Positions 39,334 to 49,484 of a stretch of 64,000 bases of DNA are shown here, one piece after another (position 1 is the stretch's first letter; every line of letters starts with the position of its first letter). Origin of the DNA: Flavobacterium pectinovorum (GTDB lineage Bacteria; Bacteroidota; Bacteroidia; Flavobacteriales; Flavobacteriaceae); contig NZ_FRBX01000001.1 in assembly GCF_900142715.1 (NCBI RefSeq), forward strand, positions 1-64,000, written 5' to 3'. The notes under the pieces were generated by a model. That model made no database searches. It was not told the DNA's origin and saw only the letters and a list, made by a program, of their open reading frames with translations. Position numbers and translations under genes: made by a program.

Positions 39334-40698
39334 TTAAACCTGTTTGTAGTCACTATGCCAAACAGCTTCTTCTGGACCATCTCCTTTATGTCCATCTAAT
39401 TGAATTACAAAGCTTTTAGCTGGAAAATATGGTGTGATATGGATGTCTAATAAAATTCTGTCCTTTTGAGTTTTATCTTGTTCAATTTTCATCACTGTAA
39501 ATTTTTCAATAAGATTAGTTGGACCTTTAATTCCATCTAAAAACTTAATGATTTGGCTTCTTAAATCAGCTTCTGTTCTTGTTGTCCAGTTTTCAAAAGC
39601 TCTTCTGTTTAAAAAGTCGAAAAGTACTTTTGTAATGTGATCAAATACTCTTACTACAGAGTAAGTTTGTAAGCCTAAGTTGTCTCCGTTAAATAATGTT
39701 TTAGCAGAGAAAGCCATAATTTTACTATACTCATTTACCATTGGTACAAGACCCATTTTTTCAAGCTCTGAAATTTCGCTCTTTTTCAAATCAAAACGAA
39801 CACTTTCTACTTCGTTTAGACCTCCAAATTTTTTACCCGCAACAACCTGAGACATTAGCGTTTTGTAGATTTTACCTGCTAAAGAAGTGGATGGCGGTAC
39901 ATATAAATTATCTTCCTCTCCAACTTCATCATATTTACTTCTTCCCAGTAAATAGTTACAAGTCATGATTGTGTTAGATTTAAATACATCACCACCTGTA
40001 TGATTTGCATTAAAGAAAATATCTATAACGTCATCTGGAGTCTCAAGATCTTGAAAATCAGTTAATAATACCGTTTTGTTTTCGTGTGCTATTTTAGACC
40101 ATTTATCTAAAACAGCATTAGAACCTAAATAACCGGGTACTGAAAGAATGGAGTAGTTTTTTCTCAAATCTAGTCTGTCAAAATTTTGTTTTAATTCGTT
40201 TGAAACATAATCAATAAACAAAGTATTATCTAAATCTTTTAATTGAGATATATCTGCATTTACGATAGTTACATTTTTAATTTTATCGCTTTCAGCATTT
40301 TTATAGAATAAAGCGACACTGCGGTAAGATGTTTCCAGTTCTCTTGAAACATTTAATGCGTATTTTAAATTCCTGTTTAATGTTGAATCTGCAGATGTAG
40401 CTTTTGCATTTGCTACTTCAATCATAGATTCAACAGAATCGTTGCCTTTTAATAAATCCAACCATAACTCAAGTCTATTGGTTAGAGTTGTTCTCTCATT
40501 TTCCCATTGTGCATCATTAAGAAAAATATTTTTTCTCGCTTTTCTCGTAGGGTTTAAGTTTGACAATCCGTCGATTACATTTTCTAAAAAGGCAAAACCG
40601 CCATATTCATTTAATAAATTTATTTTGCTACCTTGTTCCTGTAGCAATTGTTCGGTTGAAGAACCATGACTTTTTTGTTCTTTAGTTTGAGTTGCCAT
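39334..40698 (-). CDS. tssC: T6SS contractile sheath large subunit TssC
   Basis: A 454-residue cytoplasmic protein that with TssB builds the contractile sheath. Sheath-family segments include the N-terminal linker FLENVIDGLSNLNPTRKARKNIFL, the NRLELWLDLLKGNDS region, RSVALFYKNA, FRFNVYKS-equivalent core segments such as YSKIMAFSAKTLFNGDNLGLQTYSVVRVFDHI, and a C-terminal handshake-strand end rich in DIHITPYFPAKSFVIQLDG. The length is slightly shorter than proteobacterial TssC (about 490). It overlaps nothing and follows tssB by two bases, both on the minus strand, divergent from the baseplate genes. Confidence 0.95.
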   Translation of the reverse strand: MATQTKEQKSHGSSTEQLLQEQGSKINLLNEYGGFAFLENVIDGLSNLNPTRKARKNIFLNDAQWENERTTLTNRLELWLDLLKGNDSVESMIEVANAKATSADSTLNRNLKYALNVSRELETSYRSVALFYKNAESDKIKNVTIVNADISQLKDLDNTLFIDYVSNELKQNFDRLDLRKNYSILSVPGYLGSNAVLDKWSKIAHENKTVLLTDFQDLETPDDVIDIFFNANHTGGDVFKSNTIMTCNYLLGRSKYDEVGEEDNLYVPPSTSLAGKIYKTLMSQVVAGKKFGGLNEVESVRFDLKKSEISELEKMGLVPMVNEYSKIMAFSAKTLFNGDNLGLQTYSVVRVFDHITKVLFDFLNRRAFENWTTRTEADLRSQIIKFLDGIKGPTNLIEKFTVMKIEQDKTQKDRILLDIHITPYFPAKSFVIQLDGHKGDGPEEAVWHSDYKQV

Positions 40699-40700
40699 AT

Positions 40701-41156
40701 TTATAGTTTATTGTTGTTAATTTCATTCTTAGCGTTTTCAAGTAATTCAATTATAGCCTCTTTAACAGCAGGGTCCTGAATAGCTTTAATTAATCCTCTG
40801 TTACTGGATAGTTGACGCACAATTTTATAAGCTTGTTCTTTTTCAGTATTTAATTTATTTAAAAAAGGACTATTCTCCTTAATTGATTTTGCTCCAAAAT
40901 CTCCTAAGTTTTGAAATACCATAGATTCATTTAAATCCGAACCTTCTTCAGTAGTAAATTCAAAATCTACACTTGGTTTGTACTTTTCAAACACAGCTTC
41001 TACTGTCTGCAAATCATACACAGCTTCGGGTCCCACCGGTTGCTCATTTGTAAGTTTTTGAATTAGTAATGTTCTGTTTGAAGGAATTTCTAAAATTGAT
41101 TCATTGGCATCAACCTTCACTTCATTGCCACCAATACCATAATTGAACATGCTCAT
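40701..41156 (-). CDS. tssB: T6SS contractile sheath small subunit TssB
   Basis: A 151-residue partner of TssC. The N terminus MFNYGIGGNEVKVDANESILEIPSNR is the Bacteroidota form, and the middle has VEAVFEKYKPSVDFEF, matching the conserved TssB segment in which tandem strands precede the coil. The C terminus is helical (AVKEAIIELLENAKNEIN). It is the first gene of the minus-strand unit and shares a 157-base divergent control region with tssE, so sheath and baseplate genes can be co-regulated. Confidence 0.94.
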   Translation of the reverse strand: MSMFNYGIGGNEVKVDANESILEIPSNRTLLIQKLTNEQPVGPEAVYDLQTVEAVFEKYKPSVDFEFTTEEGSDLNESMVFQNLGDFGAKSIKENSPFLNKLNTEKEQAYKIVRQLSSNRGLIKAIQDPAVKEAIIELLENAKNEINNNKL

Positions 41157-41313
41157 AATTTTATAAGATTTTTAGTTAATTTTGTAAAACTAATAAAAAA
41201 AAACTTCTAAATAATATTGATTTGTAAGTATTTTATTTGGATTTTTGTCGTACTATGTTAAAAAATTAGAAACACCATAATTTTTGTTAAAAAACAACTT
41301 AATATTTTTTAAG
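41157..41313. promoter_or_regulatory. Divergent promoter region between tssB and tssE
   Basis: A 157-base AT-rich interval between two divergent start codons; both T6SS core transcripts must start here or nearby. No repeated operator resembling the GTCAT motif of the glycan locus was seen, suggesting separate control. Confidence 0.55.
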
Positions 41314-41733
41314 ATGAAATATCTGAAATACCCCGTTAATTTTAAGTCTTTGCTTAAAGGTTCACAGGAGAATTTTTGTAAGATTGACGAGTCGATTGCG
41401 TACAATATTATGATGATAATTACAACTTCTTTTGGTGAGATTCCAGAGACACCAAGCTATGGCACGATTATTTGGGATTTAGAATTTAATCAACATATTA
41501 AAAAAAGAGACTGGGAAGATTTGGTCAGAAAATCATTATATGATTCAATTCAGGCTTTCGAAAAAAGACTAATTCTAAGTGAAGTTTCGATTTCTTTAGA
41601 TGAAATTAATGATAAAGAATTAGGTTCAAGTATTAGAAGAAAAGCGAATATAGTCGTAAAAGGTTCGATCATAGAAAGTTTAATTCCATTTAATTTTCAC
41701 ACAAAGTTGAATATTAGCCCAATTTCGCAATAA
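41314..41733 (+). CDS. tssE: T6SS baseplate wedge protein TssE (gp25-like)
   Basis: A 139-residue gp25/TssE-type baseplate protein. The start at 41314 gives MKYLKYPVNFKSLLKG; ten earlier in-frame residues lack support. Family features are the SIAYNIMMIITTSFGEIPETPSYGTIIWDLEF segment, corresponding to the gp25 core that starts sheath polymerisation, and VRKSLYDSIQAFEKRL. It is eight bases ahead of tssF and opens the plus-strand core operon. Confidence 0.92.
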   Translation: MKYLKYPVNFKSLLKGSQENFCKIDESIAYNIMMIITTSFGEIPETPSYGTIIWDLEFNQHIKKRDWEDLVRKSLYDSIQAFEKRLILSEVSISLDEINDKELGSSIRRKANIVVKGSIIESLIPFNFHTKLNISPISQ

Positions 41734-41741
41734 AATAAAAT

Positions 41742-43499
41742 ATGAAAGACGTTAAGTTTATCGAAATAAAGAACAGGATACAAAAAAAATGCCTGGAAAT
41801 TTGGGGAATTGAAGATATCAATATGGCAGATCCTTTGGTGATGATGTTATTAGATGTTTTTGTTCATGAACTTTATTATTTGTATCAGGAAGGAGTAGAA
41901 TCTGATAATAAAATTATCGAACGAATTGCCCAGGAGATCGTACCAAGTCAGTGGAATTTGCCAATGCCGGCTCATACTTTGGCAAGTACAACGGCTACCA
42001 AAGGTATTGTTATACTAAATAATGATACTGAATTTGTTGTAAAATCTGGAATGGTCACCAATGTTGATTATGATATCTATTTTACACCTTTTACAAATGA
42101 AAATATTGTAGAAGGAGAGATTAGTTTTCAAATGTATGACTCATTTTTAATAGATTCTTCAAAAACGGTACAGCATTTATCTGCACAAAATAAGGTTTTA
42201 GATCATCGTATTTGGGTTGGATTAGATGTTTCGAAAGAAAATCTGGAAAAACTTAATTCATTGAAATTTACTTTTATAACAGAAAACTCATCATTAGATA
42301 ACTTTTTACAATTTATAAAAGTAAAAGATTCTTTGGGGAATAATATTGAAATCGAAAATGAAACTTTTGAGGAAGTTCAGGATAATAAACATTATGCCGA
42401 AAATATAAAATCATTCTATAAAAATTCTATTTACAAAGTAAAGCTTAACGTAGAAAACCTGATCTACGAATCGATATTAAACAGATTTGAAATAGACAAA
42501 GAAGAGCTAAAAACCAGCAAAAAAGACACAGGATTGATTTGGTTAGAATTTATATTTCCTGAAATTTTTACTAAAACAGAATTCGATAAAATTCAAATAA
42601 AAATAAATACGTTTCCAATTGTCAATAGAAAGTTAAACAACAGAGTACATAATGCTCAGATCGAAGGGCGTCTTTTCCCGATGAAAGCAGAAAGGAATAC
42701 CCATTTTCTTGATGTAATGAAAATTTTTAACGAAAAAAACATTGAATTTACAAATGGTATAAAACAAGCTAATTCGCTTACCTCAAATACATTTACTATT
42801 TTTTATGGCGGATTAGAAAATTATGATTCGCGTAATGCAAAATTTTTTCTTAAAAAGTTAGCAAGGGCATTACGAGAAGATATTGGTTCTTTTTCTAATA
42901 TAAATGCAGATTATATTGATGCCACGATGACCAGAATCAACGAAGAACTTAATTCGATCGAAAGCAAAATTAATAGCAGTTACAGTCAGGTTAACGAGGA
43001 GGAAGTATATGCCTTAATTCATGAAACGGACAAATCTAAAATTCTTTATTACTCGTATTGGACTTCGAATGGACAAGTGGCCAATAATTTAAAAAAAGGC
43101 ACTGTTTTAAAGCAAACCTCTATATCCGAATTAGCTCAGGATTCTACCATTTTTGAAACAAGTTCAATCGGAGGGATTTACAGGAATAATAAGGTCGAGA
43201 AACTAATTAATTTGCGTTACGGGTTTTTGTCAAAAGAGCGCTTAGTAACCAAACAAGATATAAAATCAGCGGTGCACTATCATTTAAGAAATATTACTAA
43301 AGATGTTTTAATTACAGATGGAGTAGGGATAAGCAGCAATAGAAAACAAGGAGTATACAGAACCATTGATATCAAAGTTGTTTTACAGGAAAAATATGCT
43401 TTGCAGATAGAAAACAAGAAAAAAATAGAGATGTTTTTAAAAGAAACTTTAGAAAAACAATCGGTTATGAACATTCCGTTTCAAATTACAATTAATTAA
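41742..43499 (+). CDS. tssF: T6SS baseplate protein TssF
   Basis: A 585-residue TssF (VasA/ImpG) family baseplate wedge subunit. The N-terminal block with FVHELYYLYQEGVESDNKIIERIAQEIVPSQWNLPMPAHTLASTTAT and the later FPIVNRKLNNRVHNAQIEGRLFPM region are the family's characteristic parts. The C-terminal arm has KQDIKSAVHYHLRNITKDVLITDGVG. It works with TssG and TssE to form the wedge that docks on the membrane complex through TssK. It lies between tssE and tssH with eight- and four-base gaps. Confidence 0.92.
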   Translation: MKDVKFIEIKNRIQKKCLEIWGIEDINMADPLVMMLLDVFVHELYYLYQEGVESDNKIIERIAQEIVPSQWNLPMPAHTLASTTATKGIVILNNDTEFVVKSGMVTNVDYDIYFTPFTNENIVEGEISFQMYDSFLIDSSKTVQHLSAQNKVLDHRIWVGLDVSKENLEKLNSLKFTFITENSSLDNFLQFIKVKDSLGNNIEIENETFEEVQDNKHYAENIKSFYKNSIYKVKLNVENLIYESILNRFEIDKEELKTSKKDTGLIWLEFIFPEIFTKTEFDKIQIKINTFPIVNRKLNNRVHNAQIEGRLFPMKAERNTHFLDVMKIFNEKNIEFTNGIKQANSLTSNTFTIFYGGLENYDSRNAKFFLKKLARALREDIGSFSNINADYIDATMTRINEELNSIESKINSSYSQVNEEEVYALIHETDKSKILYYSYWTSNGQVANNLKKGTVLKQTSISELAQDSTIFETSSIGGIYRNNKVEKLINLRYGFLSKERLVTKQDIKSAVHYHLRNITKDVLITDGVGISSNRKQGVYRTIDIKVVLQEKYALQIENKKKIEMFLKETLEKQSVMNIPFQITIN

Positions 43500-43503
43500 A
43501 CTT

Positions 43504-45936
43504 ATGAACGAATTAGATTATAGTCCAAGCTTATTATCTGCAATTAAATCTGCTAAATCATTAGCAATTCAGGATGGTCACAGTACATATGGGGTAGCTC
43601 ATTTAGCGTATGCATTGTTATTTGAACCAACAGGATTAGTAGAAGTATTAAAATCACTATCTAAAGATATAGAGTATATAAAAGAATGGTTTGATGTGAG
43701 AAAAGAAGTGTACACTTCATCTCAAACCAATGATAATAGTATTACAAGTGATACCGAAGTTGAACACGTTTTTACAGAATCAAATTTCAATAAAATTAGA
43801 TTAGGGGCAGATTCTATCGATGCATTTTGTGTTTTTATTGCCATTATTAAACCCGGATTAGTTTATAGTGACAAACAAATTGATGGCTTAAACTTAAGCG
43901 ATAAAGAACTTTTGAAACACTTTGGACTTAGAAATAATCAAAAGAGTTTTAGTCTGGTAGACAATGCCGATGAGCAGGAAACGATCGACATTAGCTATTG
44001 CGATACTTTATATAAAAAAAATATTATTGAAGAGGGAAGCAGTATCATTGGCAGAAATAGAGAAGTTCGATTGATACTTGAAAATATAGAAAGATATGAA
44101 AACCATGGTATTTTATTAATTGGAGAATCCGGTATTGGAAAAACAAGTATTATCAAAAACCTTATTCACAATTTACACGAAACAGATCCTAATTTCTTTG
44201 AAGAAACACTTGTTTTATCTTTAAATGTTTCTAAACTCGTTGCAAATTGCAGTAATGAAAATGAGATTTCAAAAAAGCTTATTGAAATTTTCGAAAAATT
44301 ATCCAAAAACGGAAAAAGCATTCTTTTTATTGATGATATACAGGTATTGCTAAACTCATCAAACTCTAAATCAAATGCTGTCATCAATATTATTAATACA
44401 CAATTAACCCAGGGTGATATTAATATTATTGCCTCAATTGATGCTGATTCTTATAGAAAATCAATTGAAGGAACTACTATAAACGGAAAATTTGAGAACA
44501 TTTTTATTGAAGAGCTGGATTATTCTTTACTGGTTGAATGTTTGAATATTTATAAAAATAAATTAGAAAAACATTATAAAATAGCCATTAATGAAGAGGT
44601 AATACAGGAAGCAATTCATTTGTCTAAAAGATTTTATAAAGAAAAAAAACTGCCTTACGGAGCCATTGATTTATTAGACAGAACGGCTTCATCAGTAATT
44701 GTTTCCAATGCAAATTCATTAGTAGAAATTGTAAAAATAAAAGAACAGATAAAAGAATCTGATCCTGCTGATGAATCAAAAATGAGTTTGCTTGAAAAGG
44801 AAATATACAATCGAATAAGCTGTGTTGTAACCAGTAAAATCGATGTTACGGAAAATTCGAAAAGACAAAAAAATGAGCCGGTTACTTTTGAAGATATCGA
44901 GAAATTAGCATCGAACATTGAAAATATAGCAAAAGAAAAAATTACGGTTGTAACAAAATCTGAGATTCTGGCAGTGGTTTCTAATGCGACCGGGATACCG
45001 TTGGGAAAAATAAGCGCGGGCGAAAAAGAAAAGCTTTTAACAATTGAGGATAAATTGCAGGAAAGGGTAAAAGGACAATCGCATGCTATAAAAACGTTAT
45101 CCGAAGCTATTATCGAATCAAGAAGTGGTTTGAGTAATCCTAAACAACCTATTGGATCCTTCTTTTTCTTAGGACCAACAGGAACGGGAAAGACAGAATT
45201 GACAAAAACGCTGGCTGAATTGTTGTTTGATGATGAAAATGCGATGATTCGATTTGACATGTCAGAATTTAAAGAAGAACATTCGGCAGCTTTATTATAT
45301 GGTGCTCCTCCGGGATATGTAGGGTATGAAGAAGGAGGTATGCTGGTTAATAAAATTAGGCAAAAACCGTATTCAGTTGTACTTTTTGACGAAATTGAAA
45401 AAGCACACAGCTCTGTTTATGATGTGTTTTTGCAAATTATGGATGAAGGAAAAATTCATGATAAATTAGGACGTGAAGGAGATTTTTCTAATGCGATCAT
45501 CATTTTTACATCAAACATTGGAAGCCAATGGATTCAGGAGCAAATAGAAAGCGGTCATTTACCGACTTCTAATCAATTAATTGAGATTATGAGCCAGCAT
45601 TTCAGACCTGAATTTTTAGGCCGTTTGACAGAGGTTGTTCCATTTGCCCCTATCAATATAGAAATTGCCAAAGCCATTTTTAAATTACACTTAAATCGCT
45701 TGCAAGAGCAATTGATAAGCATCAAAAATATTTCATTTGATCTGTCAGATGGAGCTTTAGAATATCTGACAAATAAAGGATTTTCTAAAAAGTATGGCGC
45801 CAGACCTATTGCCGGAATCGTGAGAACGTATCTAAAGAAAACAATTTCAAAATTAATTATATCAGAAGCTATTCTTGAGAATGAAGCTATTGTTTTAGAT
45901 ATAAAAGAAGATGAGTTTATTTGGGGAAAAAAGTAA
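43504..45936 (+). CDS. tssH: T6SS sheath-recycling AAA+ ATPase TssH (ClpV)
   Basis: An 810-residue ClpB/ClpV-type disaggregase that disassembles contracted sheaths. A Clp N-terminal repeat domain covers about 1-145. AAA module 1 has Walker A GESGIGKT at 207-214 and Walker B ILFIDDIQ; AAA module 2 has Walker A GPTGTGKT at 557-564, Walker B VVLFDEIEKAH and the FTSNIGSQWIQ sensor region, followed by the C-terminal D2-small domain (KKYGARPIAGIVRTYLKKTISKLI). It is shorter than ClpB because the middle coiled-coil is small, as expected of ClpV. It lies three bases before tssG. Confidence 0.95.
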   Translation: MNELDYSPSLLSAIKSAKSLAIQDGHSTYGVAHLAYALLFEPTGLVEVLKSLSKDIEYIKEWFDVRKEVYTSSQTNDNSITSDTEVEHVFTESNFNKIRLGADSIDAFCVFIAIIKPGLVYSDKQIDGLNLSDKELLKHFGLRNNQKSFSLVDNADEQETIDISYCDTLYKKNIIEEGSSIIGRNREVRLILENIERYENHGILLIGESGIGKTSIIKNLIHNLHETDPNFFEETLVLSLNVSKLVANCSNENEISKKLIEIFEKLSKNGKSILFIDDIQVLLNSSNSKSNAVINIINTQLTQGDINIIASIDADSYRKSIEGTTINGKFENIFIEELDYSLLVECLNIYKNKLEKHYKIAINEEVIQEAIHLSKRFYKEKKLPYGAIDLLDRTASSVIVSNANSLVEIVKIKEQIKESDPADESKMSLLEKEIYNRISCVVTSKIDVTENSKRQKNEPVTFEDIEKLASNIENIAKEKITVVTKSEILAVVSNATGIPLGKISAGEKEKLLTIEDKLQERVKGQSHAIKTLSEAIIESRSGLSNPKQPIGSFFFLGPTGTGKTELTKTLAELLFDDENAMIRFDMSEFKEEHSAALLYGAPPGYVGYEEGGMLVNKIRQKPYSVVLFDEIEKAHSSVYDVFLQIMDEGKIHDKLGREGDFSNAIIIFTSNIGSQWIQEQIESGHLPTSNQLIEIMSQHFRPEFLGRLTEVVPFAPINIEIAKAIFKLHLNRLQEQLISIKNISFDLSDGALEYLTNKGFSKKYGARPIAGIVRTYLKKTISKLIISEAILENEAIVLDIKEDEFIWGKK

Positions 45937-45939
45937 GTT

Positions 45940-46845
45940 ATGGAACAGGATATTACAGTTTTAAAACAACAGCTTAATTTCAATTTAAGAGGTGAAATTC
46001 TTTTTTATGAATTGCAGAATATTCTAAAAGATGATACCGAAGTTTTTGTTAGGCACAAAGGTCTTTCAAAAAGAAACAATTCCAGAGATGCTATTGATAT
46101 CTCTTCAATGTTATATCAGGAAGATTCCAGATTTACCAAGGAAGCGCTTGTTCTGCATTTGGCGAAAAACAGCATTTACCATAATTTACCTGAACTGCTT
46201 TTTCATCCCTTGTCGGTTAGTAATCCTACAATGTCAAACAAAGAGATTGTAGAGGCAGTTAAAGAAAATAAGGAAACAGAGAATAATGCTCTAGATTTCT
46301 TTATGCCTTTTGATAATGAAATTTTCTTTGCTAATACTCATTATGCGATCAGAAGCTTACACTTGTTTCAGGACAAGATTGATTTGTTTCTAAATATAGT
46401 AGATGAACTAGTTGGTATTGATTTTAATTTATCTAAAGAACAAAAAAAGAATCTGTTCATTTATTTATGTGAGGCCGAAAAGCTAAAAGAAAATCTTCCG
46501 GAGCTGGAAAAAGTTTTAGAAATGCTATTGGGCAATGTAGTAAAACTAAAATATAAAAAACATGTATTTACGACATCTCCTTTTTTAAAATTAAGCGAAG
46601 GTACTTTAGGCTTTAATTTAGGACTTAGCGGAGCTGTAGAAAGTGAGATTGATGATGTTGAGGTAACCTTATATTTTGAAGGAAATATTGATTATTCCAT
46701 TTTAGAAAATAAAATGGAGCTTACCCGAAAAGTATTAGAGTATTTTCTTATTAGCAACAGAAAAGTTGACATTGTTTTTTTTAATAACTATCAATTAGGG
46801 ATAAAACTAAACGAAAACTATTTAGGTATAAATACCATTTTATAA
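45940..46845 (+). CDS. tssG: T6SS baseplate protein TssG
   Basis: A 301-residue TssG-like baseplate subunit. It is diverged from proteobacterial TssG, but the layout fits: an N-terminal segment with LNFNLRGEILFYELQNILKDD and VFVRHKGLS, a helical middle containing HYAIRSLHLFQDKIDLFLNIVDELV, and a C-terminal LGFNLGLSGAVESEIDDVEVTLYFEG region. Its position directly after tssH and near tssF supports the name. No TM or signal sequence. Confidence 0.85.
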   Translation: MEQDITVLKQQLNFNLRGEILFYELQNILKDDTEVFVRHKGLSKRNNSRDAIDISSMLYQEDSRFTKEALVLHLAKNSIYHNLPELLFHPLSVSNPTMSNKEIVEAVKENKETENNALDFFMPFDNEIFFANTHYAIRSLHLFQDKIDLFLNIVDELVGIDFNLSKEQKKNLFIYLCEAEKLKENLPELEKVLEMLLGNVVKLKYKKHVFTTSPFLKLSEGTLGFNLGLSGAVESEIDDVEVTLYFEGNIDYSILENKMELTRKVLEYFLISNRKVDIVFFNNYQLGIKLNENYLGINTIL

Positions 46846-46880
46846 TTTTTAAACTATAATAAAAGAGATAACATTCACTT

Positions 46881-47762
46881 ATGAATACAATACTACCCTT
46901 TTTTTTAAAATACCTTTTAGCGCCGTTTTTGATACTTATTATAACACTCATTATGAGTCAGTTTTCGAGTGTAAAAATAAAAGCCAAGGCGGCCATAATA
47001 TTTATTTTATGCTTTTCGCTTATAGCAGCTTTACCTTGTTTGTTTGCGTTTTTTAACAATGAGTTTATTTGGTTTGGCTTATTGTTTTCAGTATTATGGT
47101 ACTTAATACTCGGAGTTGGATTGTTGTACTTTATGGATTCTGCCTTATTTCAAAAGATAGAAATACAAAATAGTGCCCCGGCAAAAGTTTTTCTTTTTTT
47201 AATTGTAGCAATTCTCTCTTCCTGGATTTACTACCTGGTGTTTAATTATATCGCTATTTCCAGCTATGCTCATATCAGTATGCTTAATATCCTATGGTTA
47301 TTTGCGCCAATCTTTTTTCAGGAATCAAAGAAAAAATATTTACAGATTCCTGAGTCATTTTATGAATATTGGAGGGTTGGAAAAGAACGTAAAGACATTG
47401 AGTATTGGGACAATATTGATAAGTTTCGTTTAATGCAGGTATCAATACATATAAAGAAAAAAAGCAATTCTGAATTCTTTTCAAAATTTGATGTAAAAAT
47501 TGCCCAGGATGTTAATCTGGGTAATTGGTTTGATAAGTTTATTGAAGACCAAAATTATAGATTTCCCAATGATGCCATAGAATCCAGTGCCGAGCATGAA
47601 GATAAGGGATGGACTTTTTATACGGCAAAATATTTCAGTTTTCCTTTGTTTATCAGGAATCTGAGTCCTTATCAGACGATTTCAGAGGGTAAACTAAAAA
47701 ACAAACAAACCATTTTTGCTAAAAGAGTTACTTTGAAAAAACAAAATCCAATAGAGGAATAA
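46881..47762 (+). CDS. tssN: T6SS membrane protein TssN (Bacteroidota-specific)
   Basis: A 293-residue inner-membrane protein with about five hydrophobic helices in residues 5-155 and a soluble C-terminal domain (about 165-293) rich in charged residues, predicted cytoplasmic. TssN is part of the Bacteroidota TssNQOPR membrane complex that replaces TssJLM and links it to the baseplate; that role is established for Bacteroides fragilis. Here the gene sits between the baseplate genes and tssK. The family assignment rests on topology, length and locus position plus general resemblance. Confidence 0.82.
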   Translation: MNTILPFFLKYLLAPFLILIITLIMSQFSSVKIKAKAAIIFILCFSLIAALPCLFAFFNNEFIWFGLLFSVLWYLILGVGLLYFMDSALFQKIEIQNSAPAKVFLFLIVAILSSWIYYLVFNYIAISSYAHISMLNILWLFAPIFFQESKKKYLQIPESFYEYWRVGKERKDIEYWDNIDKFRLMQVSIHIKKKSNSEFFSKFDVKIAQDVNLGNWFDKFIEDQNYRFPNDAIESSAEHEDKGWTFYTAKYFSFPLFIRNLSPYQTISEGKLKNKQTIFAKRVTLKKQNPIEE

Positions 47763-47836
47763 TTAAGATGAATGTATTCAATACTTCATTATCTAAAATA
47801 AAACTAACTAATACCAGAATATAACACTTACCAATT

Positions 47837-48973
47837 ATGAAATCAAACATACATTTACCAATTAACTGGACAGATGGTGTAAAACTAACAAAAGACCATT
47901 TTATCAATAATTATTTCAATTTTATAACAATTGTCAGTGATTATAATAAAGTTCAGTTAAACAACTTTAATTATGGGGCTATTCAGCCAGCAGGTAATAT
48001 ATCTATAGATGTTGAAATAAAAATTGAAGGTGGACAATTAGTTGCCTATTTAAAAAAATGCGATGTAATTGCCAAAAACGGATATGTAATTTCTTACAAT
48101 CAGGATATTTATGGTACAAAACTTCCTGAAGCAAGTATCAATGCAAATGATTTAGACCGAAATTCTGCAGAGTATTATTACGTTATAGTTTCTATAAATC
48201 CTTATGATCTAATTCCTGTAGGTATTCCAGATCCGGAAATAATTCCGTTACATCATCCTCATGCGCTTCCGGAGATAAAGTTACATATTGTCAAAAAGAA
48301 TGAGGTGAATGATAATTTTTTATCCGGCTACTTTTTAATCGTAAAAAAATTAGCATTTCAAAACGGTACATTCCTTGACGACGGAAAATATATAGCTCCG
48401 GTTGTAAAAACAAAAAACAATGAAACTTTAAATCAATTCATTACAAAAGTTAATACCGAATTATATCAGTTAAACGATTTTTCGATAAAAATTCATAAAA
48501 AAAACGCGCACAGTTCCAGTAACAACAAATTAGTATCGAACACATTTAGTTTGTGTACCAAAATAATTGATTACTATGCAGAGCATTGCTTTTATCTTAA
48601 AAACATAGCTTCTGAAGAAGCTCCGGTGTATATGTTTGACAAAATAATTGTGTTGGCCAATCATCTTATCTCAACATTGACCCTAATGGACGACAAAGAG
48701 AAAGAAATGCTTTTACAATATTATTACGAATGGATTGATGTAAAACCGTCAGAATTACTTAGTGTATTGTTTGAAGCAAAAAGCGCTGTTTATGACCATA
48801 ATGACATTGCGCAAACACTGGAAAAACTAAATCAGTTTCTAGGGATTTTAAAACGCTTATGGCAAAAATTAAGCGAATTAGAATACATCGGAATCAGAAA
48901 AGAAAATATTGTAATTAGTGAAGAAACCAAAGTGTCAGCCCCAAAAAGCAATACGTGGTCAATACTAGATTAA
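47837..48973 (+). CDS. tssK: T6SS baseplate connector TssK
   Basis: A 378-residue TssK-type protein, connecting the baseplate to the membrane complex. The N-terminal shoulder begins INWTDGVKLTKDHFINNYFNFITIVSDYNKVQLNNFNYGAIQ, which matches the family's W-x-x-G-x-x-L-x-x-x-H-F start. A helical neck (about 265-355) with MFDKIIVLANHLISTL follows. It is somewhat shorter than the proteobacterial form (about 450), consistent with a different membrane-complex partner. It is ten bases ahead of the next gene. Confidence 0.88.
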   Translation: MKSNIHLPINWTDGVKLTKDHFINNYFNFITIVSDYNKVQLNNFNYGAIQPAGNISIDVEIKIEGGQLVAYLKKCDVIAKNGYVISYNQDIYGTKLPEASINANDLDRNSAEYYYVIVSINPYDLIPVGIPDPEIIPLHHPHALPEIKLHIVKKNEVNDNFLSGYFLIVKKLAFQNGTFLDDGKYIAPVVKTKNNETLNQFITKVNTELYQLNDFSIKIHKKNAHSSSNNKLVSNTFSLCTKIIDYYAEHCFYLKNIASEEAPVYMFDKIIVLANHLISTLTLMDDKEKEMLLQYYYEWIDVKPSELLSVLFEAKSAVYDHNDIAQTLEKLNQFLGILKRLWQKLSELEYIGIRKENIVISEETKVSAPKSNTWSILD

Positions 48974-48983
48974 ACATACAACT

Positions 48984-49475
48984 ATGAAACCACTTAATCA
49001 CGTTAAAATAGTCAGTAAAAAGCGCAAGTTTTTTATTATGTTTTTTATAACATTCGCTTTTGTTTTTGGTTGTCTCTATATCACGCTGATAACTGCAAAT
49101 AAAGGCGTTGCCGAGTTGGAGCAAAAACATAAATACTACAATGATATCGCAGTAAAACAAGGCGAAATGAACCTGCTCTTAGATGAAATATTAATAGAAA
49201 TCAACGATTTAAGATTTAAAGACAGAACCTTAAACGAGCGCAAAAACCTTCAGTCTCTCATCAATGAGAAAAGATTTGCTATCAATAATGAGATTCAAAA
49301 ATCAAAAACAAATTTGACAAATTCTTTTGTTTTATATGAAGAGTTTTTGGTCGAACTGCAACATATACAGACTAAAATTGACGTTTTGAAAGAAGCCGAG
49401 ACAAATTACGACATAAATAAAACTCAGCTTAAAAAATGTATTGATAAACACGATCAGGAAAATAAAAAAAAATAA
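48984..49475 (+). CDS. T6SS small single-pass membrane protein, TssO/TssQ position
   Basis: A 163-residue protein with a short basic cytoplasmic N terminus, one transmembrane helix (about 18-38) and a mostly helical, coiled-coil-rich periplasmic part with KQGEMNLLLDEILIEINDLRFKDRTLNERKNLQSL. Its place between tssK and the next small membrane protein matches the tssQ/tssO slots of the Bacteroidota membrane-complex genes. It has no lipobox. I cannot tell TssO from a TssQ-like replacement by sequence alone. Confidence 0.65.
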   Translation: MKPLNHVKIVSKKRKFFIMFFITFAFVFGCLYITLITANKGVAELEQKHKYYNDIAVKQGEMNLLLDEILIEINDLRFKDRTLNERKNLQSLINEKRFAINNEIQKSKTNLTNSFVLYEEFLVELQHIQTKIDVLKEAETNYDINKTQLKKCIDKHDQENKKK

Positions 49476-49484
49476 TCCCATTTT

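Noticed and set aside
44655-45260. A 201-codon open frame on the minus strand
   Set aside because: It lies wholly antisense to the second AAA module of tssH, whose motifs are unambiguous; the reverse product is serine/phenylalanine-rich without a recognisable domain.
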